From: Pseudomonadota bacterium
GTDB lineage: Bacteria; Pseudomonadota; Alphaproteobacteria; Caulobacterales; Aquidulcibacteraceae
DNA: 64,000 nucleotides
Direction: 5' to 3'
Assembly: GCA_020161405.1 (NCBI GenBank)
Contig: JAIUOD010000002.1
Span: forward strand, 372,001 to 436,000
Each line of letters begins with the position of its first letter. Positions within the stretch are counted from its first letter, which is position 1. Positions 53,818 to 63,387 of this stretch are shown here, piece by piece. The translations under genes were made by a program, and so were the position numbers. The notes beneath the pieces were generated by a model, which was not told where the DNA came from, did not search any database, and saw only the letters and a list, made by a program, of their open reading frames with translations.

Positions 53818-53879
53818 GCCCTCCCCTTGCGGGAGGGCCGAGATTCTAAGGGCAAAGCCCGAAGAATTCGGGGTGGGGT
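53818..53879 (+). repeat. Left inverted repeat (REP-like), 62 bp
   Basis: A GC-rich block with internal dyads (CCCTCCC/GGGAGGG and GGGCAAAGCCC) that reads nearly the same as the reverse complement of 55405-55467, with about eight differences over 62 positions. It lies 19 bases after the end of the pentapeptide-repeat gene (minus strand). Confidence 0.85.
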
Positions 53880-53898
53880 ATTATGCGGCAATAAATAG

Positions 53899-55350
53899 TT
53901 ACTTAATTTTGAAATAATTACGAATGGCAAGGCCGAATAGGAAGATAAGCAAGCCTACAAATATATTTTGGATTACAAGGGTCAAATCATAAAAGTGAGG
54001 CGGAACGCACAATTCACTTTGTTTTGGAATATATCCACAAAACAACACTTTTTTCATATCATTATCGAGCGAGAGTTGACCGACAATTGGCAAATTGTTC
54101 GCCAAATTTGAAGCTTGGGCTATCCGATTATAGGTTTCAGGTGAAACTATTTGGTCTTTGTTCAAGGTTTTCGTAATTTCCAGCATATGAGACCAAACAT
54201 TTTTGAACATTATGCGGTTATAGATGTTAGAAAAGCCAATTAATGACGCAAACCAAATTAATGGCGGACGAAACAATGACTTGCCATAGTTTGAAATAAT
54301 TTTGTAGCCTAAATCAAGAATTGAAATTAACGCAAATTCGACGTTGCTTAAAAAAGCTGAAAACCGCTCATGATTTGATTTTGCGCCTACAAGGTTGCTT
54401 TTTGAAATTTCAAGAGTGCATTTTCGCTCTAATATATTCAAATCATTTTCAAGTTCGGCACAAAGAGTTTGTTCCGCAATTCGTCGTAATGCCCTAATTT
54501 TCGCCAAATCTAAAGTGCTATTGTGCTTTGCTTTTGCGACTTGAATCTTTTGTAAAAAAGGAAATTCGGCGTTTGTAAGGTCTGATAAATCTGTATCAAA
54601 ACTTGAGGTAAAATCAGGGAGTGCGTGAAAGCGGCAATCAAGCATAGTCGTATTTAGACTTCTACCTCTTAAGATTGCTTCCCCTAAAAATGCTGTAAAA
54701 TCTAAACTAGGCAATCTTTTAATTTGATGTTGGTTTGAATCTAATGTAACTTCAAAACTTGCTAATTGTTTAAATTTCGTAAATTCTATTCTTGATTCAT
54801 TACCAAAGCTTGTATCCCTAAAGCTTGCGTCCCTTTCAAAAATAGATTGAAATATTTTCAATTTTTCAAATCTAGATTTTGAAAAATCTGCATCTCTATT
54901 AAAAATAACTTGATTAAATTTAACTTCCCCAGGTGCGTAAACGCCTATAAAATCAAGTTGCTCAAATTGGGAGTTGTAGAAGTCAACCTCCCCATGAAAT
55001 TGACAACTGTCGAACCGTGCGTATCTGCCGAAGTCGCAATTACTAAAGTTTGCAAAACGCGAAAATGACGCGCCTTCAAATGTGACCTCTCCATCAAAAA
55101 AGGAGCAATCTGAAAAATCGGCGTCCGAACCAAAATCAAATCCTGAAAAATCGGAATGACCATCAAAAGCGCATAAGAAAGCACCTTTGAATGATACCCG
55201 ATTTGTGTATTTTGCTGTTTTTATGTCAAACGTTTGCGGGTGTAAATTCCTCCATTTATTCCACGCATTCTTTCCTTGCTTTGCAAGTTCAATGAAGAAT
55301 TTCGTTTCCTCAGATATTTCATTATGCTGACTCATACCAATATTTGGCAT
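53899..55350 (-). CDS. Pentapeptide-repeat protein with C-terminal membrane segments
   Basis: This 483-residue protein has a central array of about 20 pentapeptide units (roughly residues 50-225; for example DFSDCSFFDGEVTFEGASF, CDFGRYARFDSCQF). The units favour Phe or Leu at the centre with Ala/Cys/Ser two before, forming a right-handed quadrilateral helix. A charged helical region follows, then hydrophobic segments (PLIWFASLIGFSNIYNR, and the C-terminal LVIQNIFVGLLIFLFGLAI). Such proteins can be structural or mimic DNA; membrane forms are unexplained. It is enclosed by inverted repeats at 53818 and 55405, suggesting acquisition as a unit. Confidence 0.83.
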   Translation of the reverse strand: MPNIGMSQHNEISEETKFFIELAKQGKNAWNKWRNLHPQTFDIKTAKYTNRVSFKGAFLCAFDGHSDFSGFDFGSDADFSDCSFFDGEVTFEGASFSRFANFSNCDFGRYARFDSCQFHGEVDFYNSQFEQLDFIGVYAPGEVKFNQVIFNRDADFSKSRFEKLKIFQSIFERDASFRDTSFGNESRIEFTKFKQLASFEVTLDSNQHQIKRLPSLDFTAFLGEAILRGRSLNTTMLDCRFHALPDFTSSFDTDLSDLTNAEFPFLQKIQVAKAKHNSTLDLAKIRALRRIAEQTLCAELENDLNILERKCTLEISKSNLVGAKSNHERFSAFLSNVEFALISILDLGYKIISNYGKSLFRPPLIWFASLIGFSNIYNRIMFKNVWSHMLEITKTLNKDQIVSPETYNRIAQASNLANNLPIVGQLSLDNDMKKVLFCGYIPKQSELCVPPHFYDLTLVIQNIFVGLLIFLFGLAIRNYFKIK

Positions 55351-55404
55351 TTGATTTGTTCATTTGTCAAATACTAAAGCAATATTTCTTGTGGTTAAAT
55401 TTTA

Positions 55405-55467
55405 ACCCCACCGGCGAATTCTTCGGGCAAAGCCCTCAGAATTTCGGCCCTCCCACAAGGGGAGGGC
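55405..55467 (-). repeat. Right inverted repeat (REP-like), 63 bp
   Basis: Inverted partner of 53818-53879; read on the minus strand it begins GCCCTCCCCTTGTGGGAGGG and ends GGTGGGGT. It lies between the pentapeptide gene start and the rmuC stop (55481). Similar CCCTCCCC...GGGTGGGGT intergenic repeats are common in alphaproteobacteria, so it could also be an ordinary REP element. Confidence 0.85.
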
Positions 55468-55480
55468 GGTAGCGAAGGAA

Positions 55481-56908
55481 TTAGTTTTCTTCCTCAAACG
55501 GCAATACCAACATATCCTCCGCCACGCTTGGTAATTCCACCGCTTCTACATCCCTTAGTTTGCGTTCGATAACGCGTGTTCTTCGACCCGCTTGGTCAAC
55601 GGTGTTTTGGGCGCTTTCTAGTTGTTTTTTTAGTTTATCCCATACTTCGCCATATTTGCTAAATTCGGATTTTGCCGCGCCCAAAATTTGCCAAACCTCG
55701 CTAGAGCGTTTTTCAATCGCCAAAGTCCTAAAACCCATTTGGAGGGAGGAGAGGGTGGCCGCCAATGTGGTCGGCCCCGTAACCATTATGCGAAATTCTG
55801 ATTGCAATGATTGGGTAAAGCCTGCCTTGCGCACCACTTCGGCAAAAAGCCCCTCGGTTGGAAGATACATGATTGCAAAGTCGGTTGTATGCGGTGGGGC
55901 GATGTATTTTTCACATATTGTTTTGGCCTGAAGGCGGATTGCACGCTCCAAAACCACTTCGGCCTTGTCTATATCTTCGGGCGTGCCATTTTCTTGGGCA
56001 ATTACAAGGCGTTCGTAATCTTCCTGTGGGAATTTAGCGTCGATTGGAAGATAAACGGGCACATCTTCAAATTTCCCTGGAAGTTTAATAGCAAACTCAA
56101 CAATTCCATTCTTTTCAGGATTAACTTTGGCATTTTTTTCATATTGGTCGCGATGAAGCATATCATCAAGCAGCATTTCAAGCTGCACCTCGCCCCATGT
56201 GCCGCGCGATTTGACGTTTGTAAGCACCTTTTTCAAATCGCCTACACCAGTGGCCAGATTTTGCATTTCGCCAAGGCCCTTATGAACCAAATCAAGGCGA
56301 TCCGAAACCAATTTGAAACTTTCGCCAAGGCGTTGTTCAAGTGTGCCTTGCAATTTTTCATCAACTGTTTGGCGCATTTTTTCCAGTTTTTCTTCGTTTT
56401 CTTTACGAAGTTGGGTCAATTGCGTGGTAAGGGTTTCGCGTATTACTTCGCCGCGTTTTTCGTTTAATTCGACCAATGCCTTTATGGTTTCATCAATTTT
56501 ATGAAGCGCCATTGATTGGCTTTGGGCAAAAGTGTCAAATACCATTTTTTGCGCTTCATCCTGTTTTTGCCGTCCCTCAAGATTTTCACTTCTTAGGGTT
56601 GCAAGTGTGTTTGATTGAAGTTGAGTAAAACCATCAAATTTCTGATTTAAACCATTGTCTAATTTAGATAAATTACCAGTTAAATCGGCTTTTAACGCAA
56701 GTGAGTTTTCGCCTAAATTTTGAAAATTATGCTTTAATGCGCTTTCCAAAACCGCCAATGCAGTTTTTGTATCATTCGCCGAATTTTGGGCGATATTTTT
56801 TGCTCCCGCCGCATTTTGATAGGCGAAAAATGCAAATATCAAACCCAAAAGCCCAATAACAATCAATGCCAAAAGCGTGAAAAACAATGTATCAATCGAA
56901 ATATTCAT
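55481..56908 (-). CDS. rmuC: DNA recombination protein RmuC
   Basis: This 475-residue protein has an N-terminal membrane helix (TLFFTLLALIVIGLLGLIF), a long coiled coil (about residues 35-230) and the PD-(D/E)XK nuclease-like RmuC domain (about 240-430). Conserved text is NVKSRGTWGEVQLEMLLDDML, VYLPIDAKFPQEDYERL, FAIMYLPTEGLFAEV and TGPTTLAATLSSLQMGFRTLAIEK. RmuC limits inverted-repeat recombination, and the flanking inverted repeats are a coincidence worth noting. Confidence 0.93.
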   Translation of the reverse strand: MNISIDTLFFTLLALIVIGLLGLIFAFFAYQNAAGAKNIAQNSANDTKTALAVLESALKHNFQNLGENSLALKADLTGNLSKLDNGLNQKFDGFTQLQSNTLATLRSENLEGRQKQDEAQKMVFDTFAQSQSMALHKIDETIKALVELNEKRGEVIRETLTTQLTQLRKENEEKLEKMRQTVDEKLQGTLEQRLGESFKLVSDRLDLVHKGLGEMQNLATGVGDLKKVLTNVKSRGTWGEVQLEMLLDDMLHRDQYEKNAKVNPEKNGIVEFAIKLPGKFEDVPVYLPIDAKFPQEDYERLVIAQENGTPEDIDKAEVVLERAIRLQAKTICEKYIAPPHTTDFAIMYLPTEGLFAEVVRKAGFTQSLQSEFRIMVTGPTTLAATLSSLQMGFRTLAIEKRSSEVWQILGAAKSEFSKYGEVWDKLKKQLESAQNTVDQAGRRTRVIERKLRDVEAVELPSVAEDMLVLPFEEEN

Positions 56909-56969
56909 TCAAAACCCCAATGCACAAATCGGGTTAAACCTATTCGATTAAGACGTCAAAAACGGGCGT

Positions 56970-58031
56970 TTATTTGCACGCTTTTTTAATTTGCGCAAAT
57001 TCATTATCTTGAATTAAATCGCCGCCATTATTATCAACAAATTTTTGAGCATTTGAAATACGTTTTCTAGGGTCGGGGTGGCTTGCAAATAGATTGTCAA
57101 TTCCAAAAGAATAACCATAGCCTTCATTTATAAAGGTTTCGAACGTTGGAACTGCGCCACTTGAATTATAGCCATTGTCTTTCAGTATAGAGATACCAGT
57201 TGTATCGGCATTTTGTTCAAGTTTACGATTATAAGTAAGGTTTCCCATATTGTTTAGGAATTTAGAATTCACATTTGAATTTGCGCCAGAAGCTGCAGCA
57301 GTAAGTGCATTTATGCCAAGCATTTTAATATATTGTGTCATGGCATCGCGGTTTTTAATGTGTGCCATTTCGTGCGATAAAATGAATGATAATTGTTTAT
57401 TATCAACTTTTTGAACAAGGCCGCAATAAAGCACAATTCGCCCACCAGGAAGCGCAAAGGCATTGAATGTGTCCTCATTTAGTAGGCTTACTAATATTTG
57501 ATGTGGGATTTTTTCTTTATGGGCGATTATATTAAGTCTTTTATCGATTGCTTCACCAAGTGCTGCATTTTCGTTTTCAATGAAAAGATCATCTTTTAGG
57601 ATAATTTTATCCATGCTTTTTGAAATATTTTCTTCTAAATCACTGCTGACAAGGCTTGTTAAAGCTGGTGCAAAAAGTGGCCAAATAAATATTACAAATG
57701 ATAAGCTTCCCCATGCAAAATAGCTTATTTTCTTTATAAGTTTTTTATGTTCAGGTGAGGGTGGTGGTGCTTTTGCAAGGCTTGGAATTTTAGATTGTAA
57801 TAAATCTAATAATTGCTCGGAAAATGGGAAAACAATATTGCCATGAGGGGCAATTTTAAACCTTATATCATTTACTTCTGCAAGTGTGTTACGCGATAAA
57901 TTAAAGTAAGGATATTGGCAGATTAAGTTTTTTGAAGTGTCAAAAATTGCAAGATTATTGTCATTAAATTCGATAAAAACGTCATTTGGTGTTGCGCTTT
58001 TGGCATCAAAATATCGTGCTTCATATTGCAT
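56970..58031 (-). CDS. M48-family metalloprotease
   Basis: This 353-residue zinc protease has HEMAH (about residue 218) in FILSHEMAHIKNRDAM, the M48 HExxH site, with a downstream Glu in QNADTTGISILKDNGY serving as third ligand region and ASHPDPRKRISNA. The N-terminal 90 residues are a small beta domain, then one helix (FVIFIWPLFAPALTSLV). It is paired with DUF898 by a one-base overlap of start and stop, an association common in proteobacteria, where the protease may process a membrane target. Confidence 0.88.
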   Translation of the reverse strand: MQYEARYFDAKSATPNDVFIEFNDNNLAIFDTSKNLICQYPYFNLSRNTLAEVNDIRFKIAPHGNIVFPFSEQLLDLLQSKIPSLAKAPPPSPEHKKLIKKISYFAWGSLSFVIFIWPLFAPALTSLVSSDLEENISKSMDKIILKDDLFIENENAALGEAIDKRLNIIAHKEKIPHQILVSLLNEDTFNAFALPGGRIVLYCGLVQKVDNKQLSFILSHEMAHIKNRDAMTQYIKMLGINALTAAASGANSNVNSKFLNNMGNLTYNRKLEQNADTTGISILKDNGYNSSGAVPTFETFINEGYGYSFGIDNLFASHPDPRKRISNAQKFVDNNGGDLIQDNEFAQIKKACK

Positions 58032-59113
58032 TATACGGGGCTCATATCAAAAAGTGGAAGTTCGAACGAATCCTCAATCCCCTCTGCGGAGGAGGCAATA
58101 TCGTGTTGAACCGCATAAATTGTTCTAATGCCGCCAGGTGGTAGCTCGAATGATAAGTGATTTATAATGCAATTCCAAAACCTTAATTGCATGAAAGGCG
58201 CATAAAGCCCAAATGTAATAATCATCATGAAGGCATTTTTGACACTTATTCCAAATAGTTCGGTTCCATGAAGGCTTAATTCGATTTTAGTATCATCAAT
58301 ATGTATGGATTTCGTGATAAAGCGCAAAATTGCCGCGCGATATGAGCCAAAACAAAAGCTCGTTAAAAGCCAAAAATATGCAAATATTAAATAAGACATT
58401 AAAGTAAGTAGAAATGGCGATGTGCTTTTCAATTTAGTCTCAAAAATATTGCCAAAACCTGCCAAAAAAAAGCCAATTACTAAAAAAGTAACAATGGACA
58501 AGAATATTGTTCCAAACCAACCGACTGCAAATGAACCATAAACACCTTTAGCATCGCTTGGGGTGGAATATCTGAATTTTAAATTTCCCCAATAAGTGTT
58601 TGACCATAGGTCTTTTGAAATACTTTTGCGCATTGCAGGATGCCACCATCCCAATGTAAGGCCTAATAATATTGAATGAAGTACAAATTTAAAGGCAAAA
58701 CGTATTGCGCGCTTTTCAAGGCCAAAATTCACACCGCGCCAATATGTACGCGTTAAAATATATGCGCGTGCGCGCCATATTCCAAGACCGCCTATAAATG
58801 AAATGAAGAAATAAGTGGCCAAACCCATTAAGGTAAGAAGGCCTTGGTTATCAGAAAATTCAATGGCTATTTTGACGACATAGAATGGCGCAAATATCCC
58901 AAGTAATGCCATCCAAAAGCCTTTGAATAATTCATCGCCAGTGCCGCGATATTCAAAAGGTTCACCATCAAGGCGGGTTTTAGCCCATAAATATTCACGC
59001 ACATTGGCGCGCGCCCAAAATCTATAAATAGATAATGTCATAATATTATGCCTAATGTTAGAGAAGGCAAGTGGCTTTATATTTTCAAAATTACCGCTGA
59101 AATCAAAATACAT
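58031..59113 (-). CDS. DUF898 (YjgN-like) membrane protein
   Basis: This 360-residue protein has six or more membrane helices. The family pattern repeats LSIYRFWARANVREYLWAKT and GLTLGWWHPAMRKSISKDLWSNTYWGNLKF, and later FGLYAPFMQLRFWNCIINHLSFE (each similar). Function unknown. First gene of the DUF898-M48 pair. Confidence 0.88.
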   Translation of the reverse strand: MYFDFSGNFENIKPLAFSNIRHNIMTLSIYRFWARANVREYLWAKTRLDGEPFEYRGTGDELFKGFWMALLGIFAPFYVVKIAIEFSDNQGLLTLMGLATYFFISFIGGLGIWRARAYILTRTYWRGVNFGLEKRAIRFAFKFVLHSILLGLTLGWWHPAMRKSISKDLWSNTYWGNLKFRYSTPSDAKGVYGSFAVGWFGTIFLSIVTFLVIGFFLAGFGNIFETKLKSTSPFLLTLMSYLIFAYFWLLTSFCFGSYRAAILRFITKSIHIDDTKIELSLHGTELFGISVKNAFMMIITFGLYAPFMQLRFWNCIINHLSFELPPGGIRTIYAVQHDIASSAEGIEDSFELPLFDMSPV

Positions 59114-59196
59114 TTTACTATATTTGCATAAACAAATAAAAATGCAAGTAAATATAATAAAAATTACACTAAATAATGGCTAATATGTAATGTAGA

Positions 59197-59685
59197 TTAT
59201 GCTATACGAACTTTTGAATGTTGTAATGGAATTGCGCTTGTGCGTTTTGAAACATTGATTACAATGCGTGATTGCACATCAGATACAAGGCCAATTCCCA
59301 ATAATTTATCGCGCAAGAATGCATCATATGCATGCATGTCAGAAGTTATGACACGTATCATATAATCAACCGCACCCGTTACGGTTGCACAATCAACAAC
59401 TTCGGGCCAGCCCGCAACCGCAGATTCAAATTTTTCAAGATTTTCACGGTTAGGAAGGGCAAGTTTCACACTTGCCATAACTTCAAAATCAAGCCCCAAA
59501 GCTTCGCGGTCAAGAAGGGTTACACGCTTTGCAATAACATTGATTTCCTCAAGGCGTTTTATGCGGCGCCAGCAAGGTGAAGACGAAAGTCCGATTCTGT
59601 CTGCTATTTCGGCAACTGAAAGCCCTGCATCTTCTTGAATTAGTTCAAGAATTCTAAAATCAATGCTATCAAGTTCAATTGTCAT
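59197..59685 (-). CDS. Lrp/AsnC-family regulator, divergent from the oxidoreductase
   Basis: This 162-residue regulator has the helix-turn-helix LDSIDFRILELIQEDAGLS, VAEIADRIGLSSSPCWRRIK and a RAM domain with VVDCATVTGAVDYMIRVIT. It is transcribed away from the indolepyruvate oxidoreductase gene across a 276-base gap with several dyads, the normal arrangement for an Lrp-type regulator controlling amino-acid breakdown. ATG at 59685 is used; one codon pair upstream is an alternative. Confidence 0.88.
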   Translation of the reverse strand: MTIELDSIDFRILELIQEDAGLSVAEIADRIGLSSSPCWRRIKRLEEINVIAKRVTLLDREALGLDFEVMASVKLALPNRENLEKFESAVAGWPEVVDCATVTGAVDYMIRVITSDMHAYDAFLRDKLLGIGLVSDVQSRIVINVSKRTSAIPLQHSKVRIA

Positions 59686-59723
59686 ATTCAAAACCTTGCG
59701 TCAGAAGCTGTAATTTCGGTAAT

Positions 59724-59856
59724 ATTTCGCACACGCAGCGAAATAGGTGGGTTATTTTTGCGTAAACAGTCTAATAGGCGCAATAATATTGCGTGTCAAT
59801 GGCTGTCTATAGAATATTTAGGTGAGATTTTCTTTTGCTTTTCTGCGCATAATATT
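59724..59856. promoter_or_regulatory. Candidate Lrp boxes in the divergent promoter
   Basis: ATTTCGC-N7-GCGAAAT (59724-59744) is a perfect dyad. CGCAATA-A-TATTGCG (59779-59793) is a 15-base perfect palindrome. GCGCATAATATT (59845-59856) repeats its left part. All share a GCGnAAtATT-like core and are spread over the gap between lrp and the oxidoreductase, as expected for an Lrp-family operator region. Confidence 0.55.
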
Positions 59857-59961
59857 AAGGCACAAAATAGAGGCAAAAATTTATGTTAAGACGCCATAAC
59901 ACAAAGTTTTGCAAACATACATGAATAATAAGTCTAAGACTGTAATATTTCGAGGGAATGA

Positions 59962-62900
59962 ATGCAACATCGCGAAGTAAATTTATCCGACAAGTATGAA
60001 TTAAACCAAAATCGTGTATTTTTAAGCGGTATTCAAGCATTAGTTCGACTACCCCTTGAGCAAAGACATCGTGATAAATTAAATTCAATAAATAGTGCGG
60101 GCTTTATTTCGGGCTATCGTGGTTCGCCGCTTGGTGGCTATGATATGCAACTTAATGCGGCAAAAAAATACCTTCAAGAAAGCAATGTTCATTTCTGGCC
60201 AGGGCTTAATGAAGATTTGGGCGCTACTGCGGTTTGGGGTTCGCAAGCTTTGGGGCTGTTTTCGGGCGCGAAAGTTGATGGCGTATTTGGCATTTGGTAT
60301 GGCAAAGCACCGGGTGTTGATAGGTGCGGTGACGTTTTCAAACATGCAAACTTTGCGGGCACTTCAAAATTTGGTGGTGCGCTTGCAATTGCAGGTGATG
60401 ACCATAATTGCAAATCTTCAACTTTGCCAAGTCAGTCTGAATTTGCGTTCGCGGATGCTGAAATTCCAATTTTAAACCCATCAAATATCCAAGAAGTTCT
60501 TGATTATGGGCTTTATGGTATTGAAATGTCACGTTTTTGTGGTGCATGGGTGGCATTGATTGCGGTTGCTGACACAATGGATAGTGGTGCGGTAATTAAT
60601 GTAAATATTGATAGAATTGAAATTAAAAAACCTGATGTATCAACTTTGCCACCAAGTGGGGTATCAATTCGTCGTAATGATGACCCAATGGCAAAAGAAG
60701 CACGCCTTCGCCAATTTAAAATCCCTGCGGCACAAGAATTTGTTCGAATTAATGGCCTTGATAAAATTACTTTAGAAGCCAAAAAACGCAAATTTGGTAT
60801 TATCGCATCGGGTCAGGCTTATAATGATGTGCTCGAAGCGCTTGATTTCATGGGGCTTAGTTTTGAAACCCTATCAAAAAATGGGATTTCGCTTTATAAA
60901 GTTGCAATGCCATGGCCGCTTGAACCAAAGGGGCTTTTGGAGTTTGCAAAAGGGCATGAAACCCTATTGGTGGTTGAACACAAGCGTCCATTAATTGAAA
61001 ACCAAGTCAAAAATATTCTTTATGATAATCAAGATGGCAAAAGACCAAAAGTCTTGGGTAAAAAAGACGAAAATGGTCATGCTTATTTAAATGATATTGC
61101 CACTTTGCAAGTTCATGAAATTGGGCGCGCAATTTTGCGCCTTATTGATGATGGCAAAAACTTCAAACAAGCCAATGAAGCATTGGAACGTGCAAAATCA
61201 ACGCTTACAAACGCCTATTCTTTAGAAGGTGATAGCAAACGCAATCCACATTTCTGTTCTGGTTGCCCGCATAATACTTCTACAATGGTTCCAGAAGGTT
61301 CGCGGGCATTGGCAGGTATTGGCTGTCATTATATGGCAAATTTCATGCCTAATCGTAATACCGATATGACATCGCACATGGGCGGTGAGGGTGTAACATG
61401 GATAGGCCAAGCGCCATTTACCGATGAAGAGCATATTTTCGCAAATCTTGGAGATGGCACATATTCGCATTCAGGCTCGCTCGCTATTCGTGCGGCGGTT
61501 ACGGCGGGAATTAATATAACTTATAAATTGCTTTATAATGATGCGGTTGCCATGACGGGCGGTCAATCAACTGAAAGCGGGCAATCTGTTCCCCAAATCG
61601 CAAAACAATTATTAGGTGAGGGGGTTGCACAAGTTGTTATCGTTGCCGATGATATAAGTCGCTACAACCACGTTCGCCTTGAACCAAGTGTTCGTGTCTA
61701 TCACCGCAGCCTTTTGAACGAAGTGCAAGAAAAAATGCGCAAATCAAAAGGTGTAAGCGTTTTGATTTATGATCAAATGTGCGCAACCGAAAAACGTCGC
61801 CGTATTAAACGCGGCCTTATGCAGGCAAAGGACACACGTGTTTTCATCAATAAAATGGTTTGCGAAGGTTGTGGCGATTGTGGTGTGAAATCTAATTGCC
61901 TATCACTTCATCCTGTTGAAACTGAATTTGGTACCAAGCGTGAGATTGATCAATCAAGCTGTAATCAAGATACAAGATGCGTTGATGGCTTTTGCCCATC
62001 ATTTGTGACTGTCGAAGGGGCAATAAACGCCAAACGCCAAAGGCCGCGCCCTGAATTTGATGCAACGCTTTTGCCGCTGCCTGAAATGCCAAGCCTTGAA
62101 AAACCATATTCAATGATTTTCGCGGGTGTCGGTGGAACTGGTGTTACTACTGTATCGGCGATTATTGGCATGGCGGCGCATGTTGATGGTAAAAACTCAA
62201 CTACATTGGATATGACCGGCCTTGCACAAAAGGGCGGTCAGGTTTTGGCCCATATTCGCATTGCCAAAGGTGATGTACCAATTCATTCGGGGCGTGTGCC
62301 TGTTTCAATGGCAAATGCGGCAATTATTGGTGATTTGATTGTTGCCACTAATTTGGATGCGTTGAAATTGGTTTCAAAAGATGTTTCGGCGGCGGTTTGT
62401 AATTCCGATATTGCCCCAACTTCTGAATTTATTTTTGATAGAAATCGCAAATATCAAAATGTTCCAAAAATCGAATTATTTGCCAAAGCAGTAAATTCAA
62501 TCGCCACAATTAATGCCGAGGCGATTGCAAATGAATATCTTTATGATGCCATGTTCTCAAATATGGTTTTGATGGGCTTTGCATGGCAAAAAGGGCTTAT
62601 TCCTGTGTCATTGCGCGGTATTTATCGTGCTATCAAAATGAATGGGGCGGCGGTTGTTGATAATATGCTTGCCTTTGACCTTGGGCGTATTGCGGCGCAT
62701 GACCCTGCGCGTTTGATTGAATTAGTGCCGCCACGCAAAGTTCCCGATAAAAAGACTTTGCCTGATTTAATTAATCACCGCGCAAAATTCTTATTTGATT
62801 ATCAGGATAAAAAACTTGCCGATAAATTCATCTCAATAATTGAAAGTGCGTCAAAAATTGAAAAAGAAAAAGTTGGAAGCGATGAATTATCATATGCAAT

Positions 62901-63387
62901 CGCCGAAAATCTTTTCAAATTAATGGCCTATAAGGATGAATATGAGGTTGCGCGCCTTTATTCGCAAGATGAATATTGGAATGAACTTAGATCAACCCTT
63001 GGCGGTGATATAAAAATCAATCTTTGGCTTGCGCCGCCTTTATTTGCCAAGAAAGACCCAATCACTGGTGAAATGATTAAGCAAAAATATGGAAGTTCAA
63101 TGTTTGCATTCTTCAAAATTATGAAGAATTTCAAATTCCTTCGCGGCTCTGCGCTTGATATTTTTGGCTATAGTGAAGAACGTAAAACCGAACGCGCCTT
63201 AATTGCGCAATATATTGAAGATATTGATGTTTTAATGTCAGGATTAAATTCAAACAATTTTGCTTTAGCGCTTAAAATTGCCCAAATTCCACAAGAAATC
63301 CGTGGCTATGGGCATGTTAAGGAAAAATCCGTTATGAAAAGTGCAAAATTACGTGAAGAATTATTAAAGCAATATAAAGCTAAATAA
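59962..63387 (+). CDS. Fused indolepyruvate ferredoxin oxidoreductase (IorA-IorB type)
   Basis: This 1141-residue protein oxidatively decarboxylates aryl or branched 2-oxo acids to acyl-CoA with ferredoxin. The N-terminal part holds the pyrimidine-binding domain (SAGFISGYRGSPLGGYDMQL). ThDP binding follows near residue 490 (CSGCPHNTSTMVPEGSRALA, ANLGDGTYSHSGSLAI, NDAVAMTGGQ). A four-cysteine motif (CEGCGDC, NC, then DTRCVDGFC) comes next (about 633), then the gamma domain (AGVGGTGVTTVSAIIG, from about 715) and a C-terminal DUF6537-like tail. GAGGGA precedes the ATG. Its stop overlaps the next, opposing gene by eight bases. Confidence 0.92.
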   Translation: MQHREVNLSDKYELNQNRVFLSGIQALVRLPLEQRHRDKLNSINSAGFISGYRGSPLGGYDMQLNAAKKYLQESNVHFWPGLNEDLGATAVWGSQALGLFSGAKVDGVFGIWYGKAPGVDRCGDVFKHANFAGTSKFGGALAIAGDDHNCKSSTLPSQSEFAFADAEIPILNPSNIQEVLDYGLYGIEMSRFCGAWVALIAVADTMDSGAVINVNIDRIEIKKPDVSTLPPSGVSIRRNDDPMAKEARLRQFKIPAAQEFVRINGLDKITLEAKKRKFGIIASGQAYNDVLEALDFMGLSFETLSKNGISLYKVAMPWPLEPKGLLEFAKGHETLLVVEHKRPLIENQVKNILYDNQDGKRPKVLGKKDENGHAYLNDIATLQVHEIGRAILRLIDDGKNFKQANEALERAKSTLTNAYSLEGDSKRNPHFCSGCPHNTSTMVPEGSRALAGIGCHYMANFMPNRNTDMTSHMGGEGVTWIGQAPFTDEEHIFANLGDGTYSHSGSLAIRAAVTAGINITYKLLYNDAVAMTGGQSTESGQSVPQIAKQLLGEGVAQVVIVADDISRYNHVRLEPSVRVYHRSLLNEVQEKMRKSKGVSVLIYDQMCATEKRRRIKRGLMQAKDTRVFINKMVCEGCGDCGVKSNCLSLHPVETEFGTKREIDQSSCNQDTRCVDGFCPSFVTVEGAINAKRQRPRPEFDATLLPLPEMPSLEKPYSMIFAGVGGTGVTTVSAIIGMAAHVDGKNSTTLDMTGLAQKGGQVLAHIRIAKGDVPIHSGRVPVSMANAAIIGDLIVATNLDALKLVSKDVSAAVCNSDIAPTSEFIFDRNRKYQNVPKIELFAKAVNSIATINAEAIANEYLYDAMFSNMVLMGFAWQKGLIPVSLRGIYRAIKMNGAAVVDNMLAFDLGRIAAHDPARLIELVPPRKVPDKKTLPDLINHRAKFLFDYQDKKLADKFISIIESASKIEKEKVGSDELSYAIAENLFKLMAYKDEYEVARLYSQDEYWNELRSTLGGDIKINLWLAPPLFAKKDPITGEMIKQKYGSSMFAFFKIMKNFKFLRGSALDIFGYSEERKTERALIAQYIEDIDVLMSGLNSNNFALALKIAQIPQEIRGYGHVKEKSVMKSAKLREELLKQYKAK

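Noticed and set aside
55811-56467. 218-codon plus-strand frame opposite rmuC
   Set aside because: It lies wholly antisense to a clear rmuC gene and shows no recognisable domain or ribosome binding site.
58062-58100. Third copy of the CCCTCC-type repeat
   Set aside because: The CCCCTCTGCGGAGG text belongs to the end of the DUF898 coding frame and does not align with the two repeats.
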